Shown here: positions 1 through 5,891 of the stretch, piece after piece
Layout of the letters: each line of letters starts with the position of its first letter
Numbering within the stretch: position 1 is the first letter of the stretch
Assembly: GCA_005888075.1 (NCBI GenBank)
Contig: VBKD01000050.1
Coordinates: 1-7,459, forward strand
Direction: 5' to 3'
Origin: Chloroflexota bacterium
GTDB lineage: Bacteria > Chloroflexota > Dormibacteria > Dormibacterales > Dormibacteraceae
DNA length: 7,459 bases
Program-made: the position numbers and the translations under genes
Notes under the pieces: model-generated
What the model was told of the DNA's origin: nothing
Database searches by the model: none
Seen by the model: only the letters and a program-made list of their open reading frames with translations

Positions 1-375
1 ATTGCCGAATAGCTCCCACGCCATGCTCATGAGCTCGTCGGACAGGCAGTACCGGCTCGGCAGCGTGTAGTGCAGAAGCTCGCCCGGAATCTGGTCGACC
101 GCCAGCTGAGGAGCGTTCAGCGCATACGGATCCGGCTCTACCGGTACGGCGACGATGGCGTCGTAGCGCATGGTGAGCGGACCTTCGGGCATGATCAGGC
201 GCTTGATGGGGTTGCCGTAGAGATCGGAGTACTCGTCGACGGGGACCGGCGGTTCAGTGGACCAGGTCTCGGTGACCAGCTGGTGACTGGCGTCCGAACG
301 CGGGCGCACCTGCACTGTCGCGACGGTCGGGGCGCTCACGTCGTATTTGAATTCGCAGCCGACCCGGAGGTGGAT
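1..375 (-). CDS. Transglutaminase-like protein, N-terminal part (runs off the left edge)
   Basis: The leftward frame is open across the whole segment and gives about 125 residues typical of the N-terminal beta domain of bacterial transglutaminase-like proteins (COG1305 group). It begins IHLRVGCEFKYDVSAP, continues with a VQVRPRSD segment and a DLYGN turn, and ends with LPSRYCLSDEL just before the edge. That last motif normally precedes the catalytic domain, so the Cys-His-Asp triad would lie outside the window and cannot be checked. Members act as cysteine proteases or amide-bond-forming enzymes. The gene diverges from the ATP-grasp/alpha-E/transglutaminase operon, which often carries a second such protein. 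The start is unresolved: homology begins near 375, but no ATG, GTG or TTG lies in frame there or upstream to about 480. The first conventional codon is a GTG at 339-337, which would remove the first beta strand. An ATC at 396-394 or at 375-373, or a one-base error, could explain this. Confidence 0.78.
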   Translation of the reverse strand, partial: MHLRVGCEFKYDVSAPTVATVQVRPRSDASHQLVTETWSTEPPVPVDEYSDLYGNPIKRLIMPEGPLTMRYDAIVAVPVEPDPYALNAPQLAVDQIPGELLHYTLPSRYCLSDELMSMAWELFGN

Positions 376-401
376 CGTGTGTGAATCGGTCGGGATGGCG
401 C

Positions 402-415
402 AGACACTATAGCGG
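402..415. promoter_or_regulatory. Candidate shared -10 region of a divergent promoter pair
   Basis: The palindrome CTATAG (407-412) lies between the two divergent genes. Rightward, CACTAT or TATAGC ends 2-5 bases before the GTG at 415, which fits a -10 box for a leaderless or nearly leaderless transcript; there is no Shine-Dalgarno sequence. Leftward, the same bases read TATAGT (411-406), a good -10 match, with a transcript expected to begin near 399. I see no convincing -35 box on either strand. This is inferred from sequence alone. Confidence 0.35.
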
Positions 416-1884
416 TGGCTTCCGTGACTCTCGATAGCAACTACCAGAACAACGGCTTTTACGACGAAATGCTTGCGGCGGCCGGAAGGCCGCGGCCCGC
501 CTACCGTCGACTGTACGAGCGCCTGAACAAGCTGGGTCCCGACGAGCTACAGCGGCGGTCCGGCCTGGCGATGCAGATGTTCCGCAACCACGGCATCACC
601 TTCGCCGTCTACCCGGACGCCCAGGGCACGGAGAAGGTGTTCCCGTTTGACGTGATCCCCCGCGTCATCACGGCCGTCGCCTGGACGCGAATCGAGGCCG
701 GGTTGAAGCAGCGGCTCAGGGCCTTGAACCTGTTCCTCGACGATGTCTACGGCCGCAAGATGATCTTGCGTCAGCGCGCCGTGTCTCCCGAGATCGTACT
801 CAGCAGCTCCCTATACCTGCGTGAGATCGAGGGCCTGCCCGTGCCCCATGGCGTGCACAGCCACATCGCCGGCATCGACCTGGTCCGCGACGACAAGGGT
901 GAGTTCTTCGTCCTCGAGGACAACCTACGGACGCCCTCCGGCGTTTCGTACGTCCTGGCCAATCGGTACGTGATGAAGCGGATCCTCCCCGACCTTTTCG
1001 CCGGCTATCCGGTGCGGCCTGTCGAGGGATACATCCACCAGCTTGGCCGTCATCTACGGTGGCTTGCTCCGGACGGGGTCGAGGACCCGACCATCGTGCT
1101 GCTCACGCCGGGCATCAACAACGCCGCCTATTACGAGCATCTATACCTGGCGAAACAGATGGGGATCGAGCTGGTTCAGGGCAGTGACCTGGTCGTCGAC
1201 CAGGATCACGTCTTCATGCGAACCACACGAGGCCTGCAGCCCGTGCACGTCATCTATAGACGTATCGACGATACGTGGCTGGACCCGATTTTCGGACGCC
1301 AGGAGTCCCTCGTCGGGGTGGCCGGCTTGGTCAACGCATACCGCGCCGGCAATGTCGCCCTGGCGAATGCCCTGGGGAACGGAGTCGCGGACGACAAGGC
1401 GATCTACCCGATGGTGCCGAAAATCATCCGGTACTACCTGGACGAGGATCCGATCCTGCCCAACGTCGAAACCTATCTGTGCGCGAACGACTCCGAGCGG
1501 AAGTACGTGCTCGAGAACATCGACAACCTCGTGGTCAAAACCGTCGACGCATCCGGCGGCTATGGGATGTTGATCGGACCGATGTCGACGGCGGAGGAGC
1601 GTGAGGACTTCCGCCGCCGCATCGTCGCCATGCCTCGCGCGTTCATCGCTCAACCGGTGGTCGCACTGTCGGTGCAACCTCTTCTGGACGGCGGACACTT
1701 CCGCCCCGGACATCAAGACCTGCGGCCGTTCGTTTTGACCGGGCCCGACGTCTATGTCACCCCTGGCGGCTTGACGCGCGTCGCGCTCAAGCCGGGCTCG
1801 CTCATCGTCAACAGCTCGCAGGGTGGCGGGAGCCGCGATACGTGGGTGATGGCGGAAAACGGATTCGAGGGAGAGGGTGCTTAG
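415..1884 (+). CDS. Circularly permuted ATP-grasp protein (COG2308 family)
   Basis: This 489-residue protein matches the circularly permuted ATP-grasp family (COG2308; older Pfam names DUF404/DUF407) over its full usual length. Characteristic blocks are ITFAVYPDAQGTEKVFPFD (about residues 61-79), HGVHSHIAGIDLVRD (145-159), VLEDNLRTPSGVSYVLANR (166-184), a VVKTVDASGGYGM phosphate-binding-type loop (373-385), a DLRPFVL segment (435-441) and LIVNSSQGGGSRDTW (463-477). ATP-grasp enzymes activate a carboxylate as an acyl phosphate and join it to an amine or thiol. This family is predicted, without firm biochemical proof, to form amide bonds on a peptide or peptide-like substrate in the cytoplasm. 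The start is GTG at 415; a GTG at 424 is the only nearby alternative, and the frame closes upstream at a stop at 382-384. No Shine-Dalgarno sequence precedes it, so leaderless translation is likely. It overlaps the next gene by 8 bases, which implies co-translation. Family assignment is secure; the substrate is unknown. Confidence 0.93.
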   Translation: MASVTLDSNYQNNGFYDEMLAAAGRPRPAYRRLYERLNKLGPDELQRRSGLAMQMFRNHGITFAVYPDAQGTEKVFPFDVIPRVITAVAWTRIEAGLKQRLRALNLFLDDVYGRKMILRQRAVSPEIVLSSSLYLREIEGLPVPHGVHSHIAGIDLVRDDKGEFFVLEDNLRTPSGVSYVLANRYVMKRILPDLFAGYPVRPVEGYIHQLGRHLRWLAPDGVEDPTIVLLTPGINNAAYYEHLYLAKQMGIELVQGSDLVVDQDHVFMRTTRGLQPVHVIYRRIDDTWLDPIFGRQESLVGVAGLVNAYRAGNVALANALGNGVADDKAIYPMVPKIIRYYLDEDPILPNVETYLCANDSERKYVLENIDNLVVKTVDASGGYGMLIGPMSTAEEREDFRRRIVAMPRAFIAQPVVALSVQPLLDGGHFRPGHQDLRPFVLTGPDVYVTPGGLTRVALKPGSLIVNSSQGGGSRDTWVMAENGFEGEGA

Positions 1885-2842
1885 CAGCGCCGCGACCTCC
1901 CTGACGCTGCTGGGTCGCCACCTGGAGAGGGCCGATCACCTCGCGCGGATCCTCGGCGTTCACGTCGCGCTGTCGCTCGACCGGGACGATGAGCCAGGTC
2001 CCGAGTTCTGGGTCCGGTTCATGGAGCTCGCCGGCTGGCGCGGCAGCGACACGGGCCGCCGTGACCAGGTGGCCGAGATGGTCATCACCGGCACGCTCGG
2101 GCCGTCGGTGCGTACCAGCGTCGCCGCCGCCAGGCTTGCGGCACAGGCTGTGCGGCCCTCACTGCCGAGCGAGCTCTACGAGCACGTCAACGCGCTCCAC
2201 TGGCGCGTGCAGGAAAGTGCCTGGCAGCCTGACCTGTACCCGTTCCTCACCGACGTGCAGATGAGCATCCGCCTCGTCGACGGCTTGCTCGAGGACACGA
2301 TGCCTCACGACGAGGCACGTGATTTCGTGCGGCTTGGCAAGTTTGTCGAGCGCGCCGCCAACGTGACCACCGTCGTGACGCGCAAGTCGGCGGAGCTGGC
2401 AGACGAGCCGGAGGACGCCCTCGAGTGGACGGCGGTGTTGAAGTCTTGCTTTGCCTTCGAGTCATATCAATCACGCCATTTCGGTGGAGTGACGCCGGAG
2501 CACGTGATCGAGACCCTGCTGCTAGACCAGACTTTGCCGCGCTCGGCGCGTTTCTCGACGATAACCGGGCTGGAGGCGGTCGCGCGCATCGACGGCCGCA
2601 ACCGCCGGTCCCGCCCCTATCGACTGCTCACGCGCTTGAAGACCATGTTCGAGCAGACCGACACGCAGGAGATCGCGGAGCATCCCCTGGATTTCGACGC
2701 CGAATGCCGCGCGTTGCTGCGTCAGCTCGAGCTCGCGATGCGAGAGACGTACTTCCACCCGAGCAAGGTGCCGGCGAGTGTCCTGGGCGAAGAGGGCCAG
2801 GGCGTCCCGCAGCAGCAGCAGCAAGCGGGGAGGGCTCGATGA
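1877..2842 (+). CDS. Alpha-E domain protein (COG2307, DUF403)
   Basis: This 321-residue, largely helical protein belongs to the alpha-E family (PF04168), the standard partner of circularly permuted ATP-grasp proteins. The family repeat is visible twice: LGRHLERADHLARIL near residues 12-26 and LGKFVERAANVTTVV near 153-167. Also recognisable are the LKSCFAFESYQSR block (about 188-200) and the C-terminal FHPSKVP motif. Its molecular role is unproven; it is thought to assist or complete the ATP-grasp reaction, and in some actinobacteria the two are fused. Length is normal for the stand-alone form. The start is GTG at 1877, preceded by a GGAGAGG-like Shine-Dalgarno sequence inside the end of the ATP-grasp gene. 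Its stop overlaps the next start as ATGA. The last residues include a run of five glutamines before AGRAR, a low-complexity tail that is unlikely to be part of the fold. Confidence 0.92.
   Translation: MLSSAATSLTLLGRHLERADHLARILGVHVALSLDRDDEPGPEFWVRFMELAGWRGSDTGRRDQVAEMVITGTLGPSVRTSVAAARLAAQAVRPSLPSELYEHVNALHWRVQESAWQPDLYPFLTDVQMSIRLVDGLLEDTMPHDEARDFVRLGKFVERAANVTTVVTRKSAELADEPEDALEWTAVLKSCFAFESYQSRHFGGVTPEHVIETLLLDQTLPRSARFSTITGLEAVARIDGRNRRSRPYRLLTRLKTMFEQTDTQEIAEHPLDFDAECRALLRQLELAMRETYFHPSKVPASVLGEEGQGVPQQQQQAGRAR
2805..2834 (+). promoter_or_regulatory. Hairpin over a CAG tract, with the ribosome binding site of the transglutaminase gene
   Basis: TCCCGC (2805-2810) can pair with GCGGGG (2825-2830), the outer pair being U-G, around a 14-base loop made of the CAG repeats. 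The 3' arm merges into the strong Shine-Dalgarno stretch GGGGAGGG (2827-2834), 4 bases before the ATG at 2839. Pairing would partly hide the ribosome binding site until ribosomes finishing the alpha-E gene open it, consistent with translational coupling through the ATGA overlap. The Shine-Dalgarno match is clear; the hairpin effect is inference. Confidence 0.4.
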
Positions 2843-3648
2843 AGCTGGACATCGTCCACGCCACGCGCTATCACTACTCGGGTCCCATCGCGGAGACCGT
2901 CATGGAGGTGCGCCTGCGCCCCATGGACGGCGCCGGCCAGCGGTGCCTGGAATTCAAGCTCGAGCTCAGCCACGGCGTCAAGGCGCGCAGCTTCATCGAT
3001 GGCTATGGGAACCACGTCCACTACTTCAACCTGGTTCGGCCTCACGGGAACCTCAGCGTGACGAGCCATTCCGTCGTGGAGACCGGGATCGAGCACGGGC
3101 CCGAGGTGGGCGAGGACCTGGTTCAAGATTTCCTGCGGTTCCGGTCGCCGGTCAAGGATGTCGAGGGAATCCGCGAGCTCGCGGCGAGGCATACCGTGTC
3201 CGACCTCAACTCGCCAGAGTCGGTCGAGGCTGCGCTGGACGGGCTCGCTCTCACGATCTGCCGCGAGTTCACCTACGACCGCACGGTGACCAACGTCTAC
3301 AGCGCGGTCGACGAGGTGCTGGCGCTTCGAGCCGGTGTCTGCCAGGACTTCGCGCACCTCTTCATCGCCGCGGCCCGCGCCATGGGCATACCGGCCCGAT
3401 ACGTCAGCGGTTACATTCACGACCCGAACGAGAAAGGCCACAACGTGGCGTCGCACGCGTGGGGCGAAGCCTGGGTCGGGGGCCGCGGATGGATCGGTTT
3501 CGACGCAACGCACCCGGTACGAACGACGGAGCATCACGTGAAGCTGGCGGTCGGCCGCGACTACACCGATGCCGCGCCGACGCGCGGCGTCTACGTCGGG
3601 TCGGCGACCGGGACCATGGCGATCAGAGTCAAGACCCGGGAGCTCTAG
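2839..3648 (+). CDS. Transglutaminase-like cysteine protease or ligase (COG1305)
   Basis: This 269-residue protein has the two-part layout of bacterial transglutaminase-like enzymes: an N-terminal beta domain (about residues 1-100, opening MKLDIVHATRYHYSGPIAET) and a transglutaminase core (about 150-225). The full triad is present: Cys168 in RAGVCQDFAH, His206 in SHAWGEAWV and Asp222 in GFDATH. Such enzymes cleave or form amide bonds through a thioester. There is no signal peptide or membrane segment, so it should act in the cytoplasm on the product of the two upstream genes. The ATG at 2839 overlaps the alpha-E stop by four bases and has a strong Shine-Dalgarno sequence 4 bases upstream. The frame is open well upstream of 2839 inside the alpha-E gene, but homology begins exactly at this Met. 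Length is typical of the short cassette-associated form. Whether it is a protease, a peptide ligase or a cross-linker cannot be read from the sequence. Confidence 0.94.
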   Translation: MKLDIVHATRYHYSGPIAETVMEVRLRPMDGAGQRCLEFKLELSHGVKARSFIDGYGNHVHYFNLVRPHGNLSVTSHSVVETGIEHGPEVGEDLVQDFLRFRSPVKDVEGIRELAARHTVSDLNSPESVEAALDGLALTICREFTYDRTVTNVYSAVDEVLALRAGVCQDFAHLFIAAARAMGIPARYVSGYIHDPNEKGHNVASHAWGEAWVGGRGWIGFDATHPVRTTEHHVKLAVGRDYTDAAPTRGVYVGSATGTMAIRVKTREL

Positions 3649-3664
3649 CCCCAGCCCGAGTCCC
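3638..3664. terminator. Weak candidate bidirectional terminator between convergent genes
   Basis: GGGAGCTC (3638-3645) can pair with GAGTCCC (3658-3664) in a 7-bp stem with one bulged G and a 12-base loop. It spans the stop codon of the transglutaminase gene and reaches the stop codon of the opposing ACT gene. Only 15 bases separate the two stops, so any terminator must lie here or inside the genes. No T-tract follows on either strand, so intrinsic termination is doubtful. Confidence 0.2.
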
Positions 3665-4329
3665 TAGAACCGGCGGCCGCGCACGTGCTCGATCGAGAAC
3701 TTCGCGGTGTCGGCGATGAGCATCACGGCCATGACGCCGGCCTCGACGGGGTCGCTGACGACGACGTCGGCCGCGTCAGGCACGGAGCCGGCCATGCTCG
3801 TGCACAGGACCACGATGCCGGCGTCGCGGATCTCGCGCACCGCGTTCGTGATGTCACCGCCCATGATCGCCCCGGCCAGCACGAGCGCGCGGGCGCGGTG
3901 CAGGCGTGCGACTGCCCTGACCGCGTCCGCCAGCTGCTCCTCGCCGACAAGCGGGATGGTGTCGACTGAGATCCGCTCGCCGCGGATGTTGTGACGGTCG
4001 GCCTCGGAGATGGCGCCCTGCGCCACCATGCCAACCTGCGCACCTCCTCCGATCACGATCACCCGCTTGCCGTAGATCATCTGAAAGGTCGGCACGACGC
4101 TCACCTTCGTGACCCCTGTCACCGACTCGAGCTCGGCGGTCAGTCGAGTTTGGTCGGGGGCGCCGGCAACTTCGAGCTGGATCTCCGCGATAGCCTCGCG
4201 GCGAGCGGAACCTCCGGCGACGTACGTGATGTTCGCGCCGTGACGAAAGATCGCTTCGGTGAGGCGATACAGCACGCCAGGCTCGTCCCGGCACTCGACG
4301 AGAAGACCGATCACCGGAGGAGTCGCCAT
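3664..4329 (-). CDS. ACT-domain protein with Rossmann-like DUF5612-type C-terminal half
   Basis: This 221-residue protein has two parts. Residues about 5-80 form an ACT domain with the typical DEPGVLYRLTEAIFRHGANI pattern, including the glycine between strand and helix where these domains usually bind small ligands such as amino acids. Residues about 87-215 start with RVIVIGGGAQVGMVAQGAI, a beta strand followed by a glycine-rich turn as in Rossmann-like folds, and include LVGEEQLADAVRAV, LAGAIMGGDITNAV and VPDAADVVVSDPVEAG. The layout fits the uncharacterised ACT plus DUF5612 proteins, best known from methanogenic archaea and found in scattered bacteria; this assignment is from memory of the family. 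Function is unknown; a ligand-sensing regulatory protein is the simplest guess. It follows the IclR gene by 26 bases and is probably co-transcribed with it. No clear Shine-Dalgarno sequence precedes the ATG, but TATCTT lies 8 bases upstream, so an additional leaderless transcript is possible. Confidence 0.82.
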   Translation of the reverse strand: MATPPVIGLLVECRDEPGVLYRLTEAIFRHGANITYVAGGSARREAIAEIQLEVAGAPDQTRLTAELESVTGVTKVSVVPTFQMIYGKRVIVIGGGAQVGMVAQGAISEADRHNIRGERISVDTIPLVGEEQLADAVRAVARLHRARALVLAGAIMGGDITNAVREIRDAGIVVLCTSMAGSVPDAADVVVSDPVEAGVMAVMLIADTAKFSIEHVRGRRF

Positions 4330-4355
4330 CGCGAGAGAAGATACCTGTTGGTGAG

Positions 4356-5162
4356 TTACGCCTCGGCCGCGTAAGGCCAGCGAGGCGCGCCGAGCTCGCG
4401 CGAAACGCCACGCGCGGCTTCGGCCACTGCAGCGGCCAGGCCTCGCGCCAGGCCATGCGGAAAGATCCTGTCGGTCGAGTCAACCACGCCGATCGCTCCC
4501 ACCGCGTGACCGCCGTGGTCGAAGATCGGCGCGGCCGCGCTGGACTCGCCCAGCACCGCTTCATCGCGTTCGGTGGCGATGCCGCCGTCGCGAATCACGT
4601 TCAGCTCCAGGCGCAGGTCGGATTCGTTGAGCGTCGACTTGGTCAGGCGAGGCAGCGGCTCGGCCATCACGTCTTCAAGGAGCTGGGCGGACGAAAAAGC
4701 AAGGATCGATTTGCCCAGCGCGCTGGCATGGAGCGGCAGCTGGAGACCGACCTCCAGGACACCGAAAGCCGCATCCGGCCGGAAAACGTGATGCACAACC
4801 ACGACGCTCGAGCCGTGCATGACGCCAACGCGTACCGCGGCACTGGCGCGCGTCGCCAGGCGGTCCGCGTATCCGATGGACCGTGCGCGAAGCTCGTTCA
4901 GGTCGAGGTAGGAATAGCCGAGCTGGAGCAGCCCGGGGCCGAGCTGGTACTTGTCGGAGTGACGATCTTGCTCGACAAATCCGTGAGCCTGCAGGGTCTG
5001 CAGCAAGCCATGGACCGTGGGCCTCGCCAGGCCCAACCTGTCGGCCAGCTCGCTGACGCCAAGCCTCCGCGGGCCGCTGGCCAGCAGCTTCAAGATGGCC
5101 GTCGCCCGGTCGATGGATTGGATGCTGGTACGGCGCTTTTCGCGCGCTTCAGGATTCGGCAT
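4356..5162 (-). CDS. IclR-family transcriptional regulator
   Basis: This 268-residue protein has the normal length and layout of IclR regulators. An N-terminal winged helix-turn-helix occupies about residues 14-75 (SIQSIDRATAILKLLASG, then VSELADRLGLARPTVHGLL as recognition region, then a wing with KYQLGPGLL). The C-terminal effector-binding domain spans about 90-260 and contains the family hallmark LPLHASALGKSILAF (142-156) and IGVVDSTDRIFP. IclR proteins bind palindromic operators as dimers or tetramers and respond to small metabolites, often intermediates of carbon catabolism, including glycerol in GylR-type members. It diverges from the dhaM-ptsH pair across an 89-base gap, so it plausibly regulates that pair and itself. 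The ATG at 5162 is the natural start; the conserved region begins about 13 residues later. No Shine-Dalgarno sequence is evident. The effector cannot be deduced; dihydroxyacetone or a phosphorylated derivative is only a suggestion from the neighbourhood. Confidence 0.93.
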   Translation of the reverse strand: MPNPEAREKRRTSIQSIDRATAILKLLASGPRRLGVSELADRLGLARPTVHGLLQTLQAHGFVEQDRHSDKYQLGPGLLQLGYSYLDLNELRARSIGYADRLATRASAAVRVGVMHGSSVVVVHHVFRPDAAFGVLEVGLQLPLHASALGKSILAFSSAQLLEDVMAEPLPRLTKSTLNESDLRLELNVIRDGGIATERDEAVLGESSAAAPIFDHGGHAVGAIGVVDSTDRIFPHGLARGLAAAVAEAARGVSRELGAPRWPYAAEA

Positions 5163-5190
5163 TGCTGAATTGTCGTCGGTAGTGTAGACT
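5162..5190 (+). promoter_or_regulatory. Candidate promoter for dhaM-ptsH, overlapping one for the IclR gene
   Basis: Rightward, TTGCTG (5162-5167) and TAGACT (5185-5190) are separated by 17 bases, a reasonable sigma-70-like pair with expected transcript start near 5197. Leftward, TACACT (5186-5181) is a good -10 box for the IclR gene, which would give a leader of about a dozen bases before the ATG at 5162; no clear -35 accompanies it. The two -10 boxes overlap on opposite strands, so RNA polymerase could occupy only one at a time. Inferred from sequence only. Confidence 0.45.
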
Positions 5191-5199
5191 GCGGGCGTC

Positions 5200-5212
5200 G
5201 TTCGGAACTCCG
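5200..5212. promoter_or_regulatory. Candidate regulator operator
   Basis: The stretch GTTCGGAACTCCG contains two overlapping inverted repeats: GTTC-G-GAAC (5200-5208) and CGGA-AC-TCCG (5203-5212). It lies just downstream of the predicted rightward transcription start and upstream of the predicted leftward -10 box. There a bound IclR dimer could block dhaM transcription. IclR operators are often short palindromes of this kind, but there is no family-wide consensus, so the link to this IclR protein is inference. Confidence 0.35.
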
Positions 5213-5236
5213 CCAGATGGCTTGGATATCACTTTC

Positions 5237-5254
5237 AGGGAGCGTAACGAGTTG
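5237..5254 (+). promoter_or_regulatory. Ribosome binding site fixing the TTG start of dhaM
   Basis: AGGGAG at 5237-5242 lies 9 bases before the TTG at 5252-5254, a normal Shine-Dalgarno distance. It selects this TTG over the in-frame TTG at 5222. Starting here puts the phospho-accepting histidine at residue 9, the usual place in DhaM. Confidence 0.75.
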
Positions 5255-5638
5255 GTCGGCATTGTACTTGTCTCCCATAGTTTCGAGCTCGCGCACGGCC
5301 TGGCCGCGCTGGCGTCCCAGGTGGCCGGAGCCGAGGTGCGCATCGAACCCGCGGGCGGTGGTCCGGACGGTTCTTTGGGCACCACGGATGACACCGTGGT
5401 CGCCGCGATCGCGAGAGCCGATGTGGGGCAGGGCGTGGTCGTGCTGGCGGACCTTGGGAGCTCAGTTCTCACCGTGCGCCATCTCCTCGAGAACGGGAAC
5501 AGCAACGGACACATCCGGCTGGTGGACGCTCCCTTTGTCGAGGGCGCGATAGCGGCGGCGGTCATGTCATCGGCCGGTCAGGAGCTGGACGACGTTGCCC
5601 GGGCGGCCGAGGAGGCGCGCGATGCCCGCAAGCTCTGA
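5252..5638 (+). CDS. dhaM: Dihydroxyacetone kinase phosphotransfer subunit DhaM (EIIA domain only)
   Basis: This 128-residue protein is a mannose-family EIIA domain of the DhaM type. It opens MVGIVLVSHSFELAHGL, with His9 as the expected phosphorylated residue. It continues with an IEPAGGGPDGSLGTTDDTV region (31-49), the VLADLGSSVLTV strand-turn (64-75) and the APFVEGAIAAAV segment (93-104), all typical of DhaM. In the known pathway DhaM takes phosphate from HPr and passes it to ADP tightly bound to DhaL, which phosphorylates dihydroxyacetone held by DhaK. Unlike E. coli DhaM, which also carries HPr and EI-like parts, this is the single-domain form. It overlaps the following HPr gene by 17 bases. 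Neither dhaK nor dhaL is in the window, so a different mannose-family EIIA role is possible, but the sequence pattern favours DhaM. Confidence 0.88.
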   Translation: MVGIVLVSHSFELAHGLAALASQVAGAEVRIEPAGGGPDGSLGTTDDTVVAAIARADVGQGVVVLADLGSSVLTVRHLLENGNSNGHIRLVDAPFVEGAIAAAVMSSAGQELDDVARAAEEARDARKL

Positions 5639-5891
5639 TGTGCTGGTGACGCTTCCCGGCAACGTGGCGTTGCACGCCCGACCCGCGGCGACCTTCGTCA
5701 AGACGGCGATGAAGTTTCGGTCGCGTCTGACGGTCGGCGCCAATGGAAAGACGGCCGACGCCAAGAGCATCCTCGCGGTCCTGGCACTGGGCGCGGTCGG
5801 AGGGACGACACTGACGTTGCAGGCCGAAGGCGAGGACGCCCCCGCGGCGCTAGAAGCTCTCGCCGCCTGCGTGACTGCCCTCAGCGAGTAG
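5622..5891 (+). CDS. ptsH: HPr phosphocarrier protein
   Basis: This 89-residue protein is a full-length HPr of the phosphoenolpyruvate phosphotransferase system. The active-site motif VALHARPAATFV puts the phosphorylated histidine at residue 18 (His15 in standard numbering). The second signature, ADAKSILAVLALG, carries Ser49, equivalent to the regulatory Ser46 of Gram-positive HPr. HPr receives phosphate from enzyme I in the cytoplasm and hands it to an EIIA domain, here most likely the DhaM encoded just upstream. The ATG at 5622 has a strong GAGGAGG ribosome binding site (5609-5615) 6 bases upstream, inside the end of dhaM. An in-frame upstream extension from 5595 is therefore rejected. Its last 42 bases overlap the 3' end of the opposing enzyme I gene. 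No HPr kinase gene is visible, so regulation at Ser49 cannot be assumed. Confidence 0.93.
   Translation: MPASSDVLVTLPGNVALHARPAATFVKTAMKFRSRLTVGANGKTADAKSILAVLALGAVGGTTLTLQAEGEDAPAALEALAACVTALSE

Noticed and set aside
70..384. Rightward open frame of 104 codons
   Set aside because: It lies opposite the transglutaminase N-terminal domain, which has clear family motifs; this frame shows none.
2425..2838. Extension of the second transglutaminase upstream of 2839
   Set aside because: The extra residues are low-complexity, out-of-frame alpha-E sequence; the Met at 2839 has a good ribosome binding site and marks the start of homology.
2722..3537. Long leftward open frame opposite the transglutaminase gene
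   Set aside because: It is a high-GC shadow of a gene with an intact catalytic triad, with no recognisable motifs or start signal.
4455..5168. Rightward open frame of 237 codons opposite the IclR gene
   Set aside because: It has biased Arg/Gln/Val composition and no motifs; the IclR protein on the other strand is complete and typical.
5222..5251. Upstream TTG start for dhaM
   Set aside because: The ten extra residues are not part of DhaM, have no ribosome binding site at a usual distance, and themselves contain the Shine-Dalgarno sequence for the TTG at 5252.
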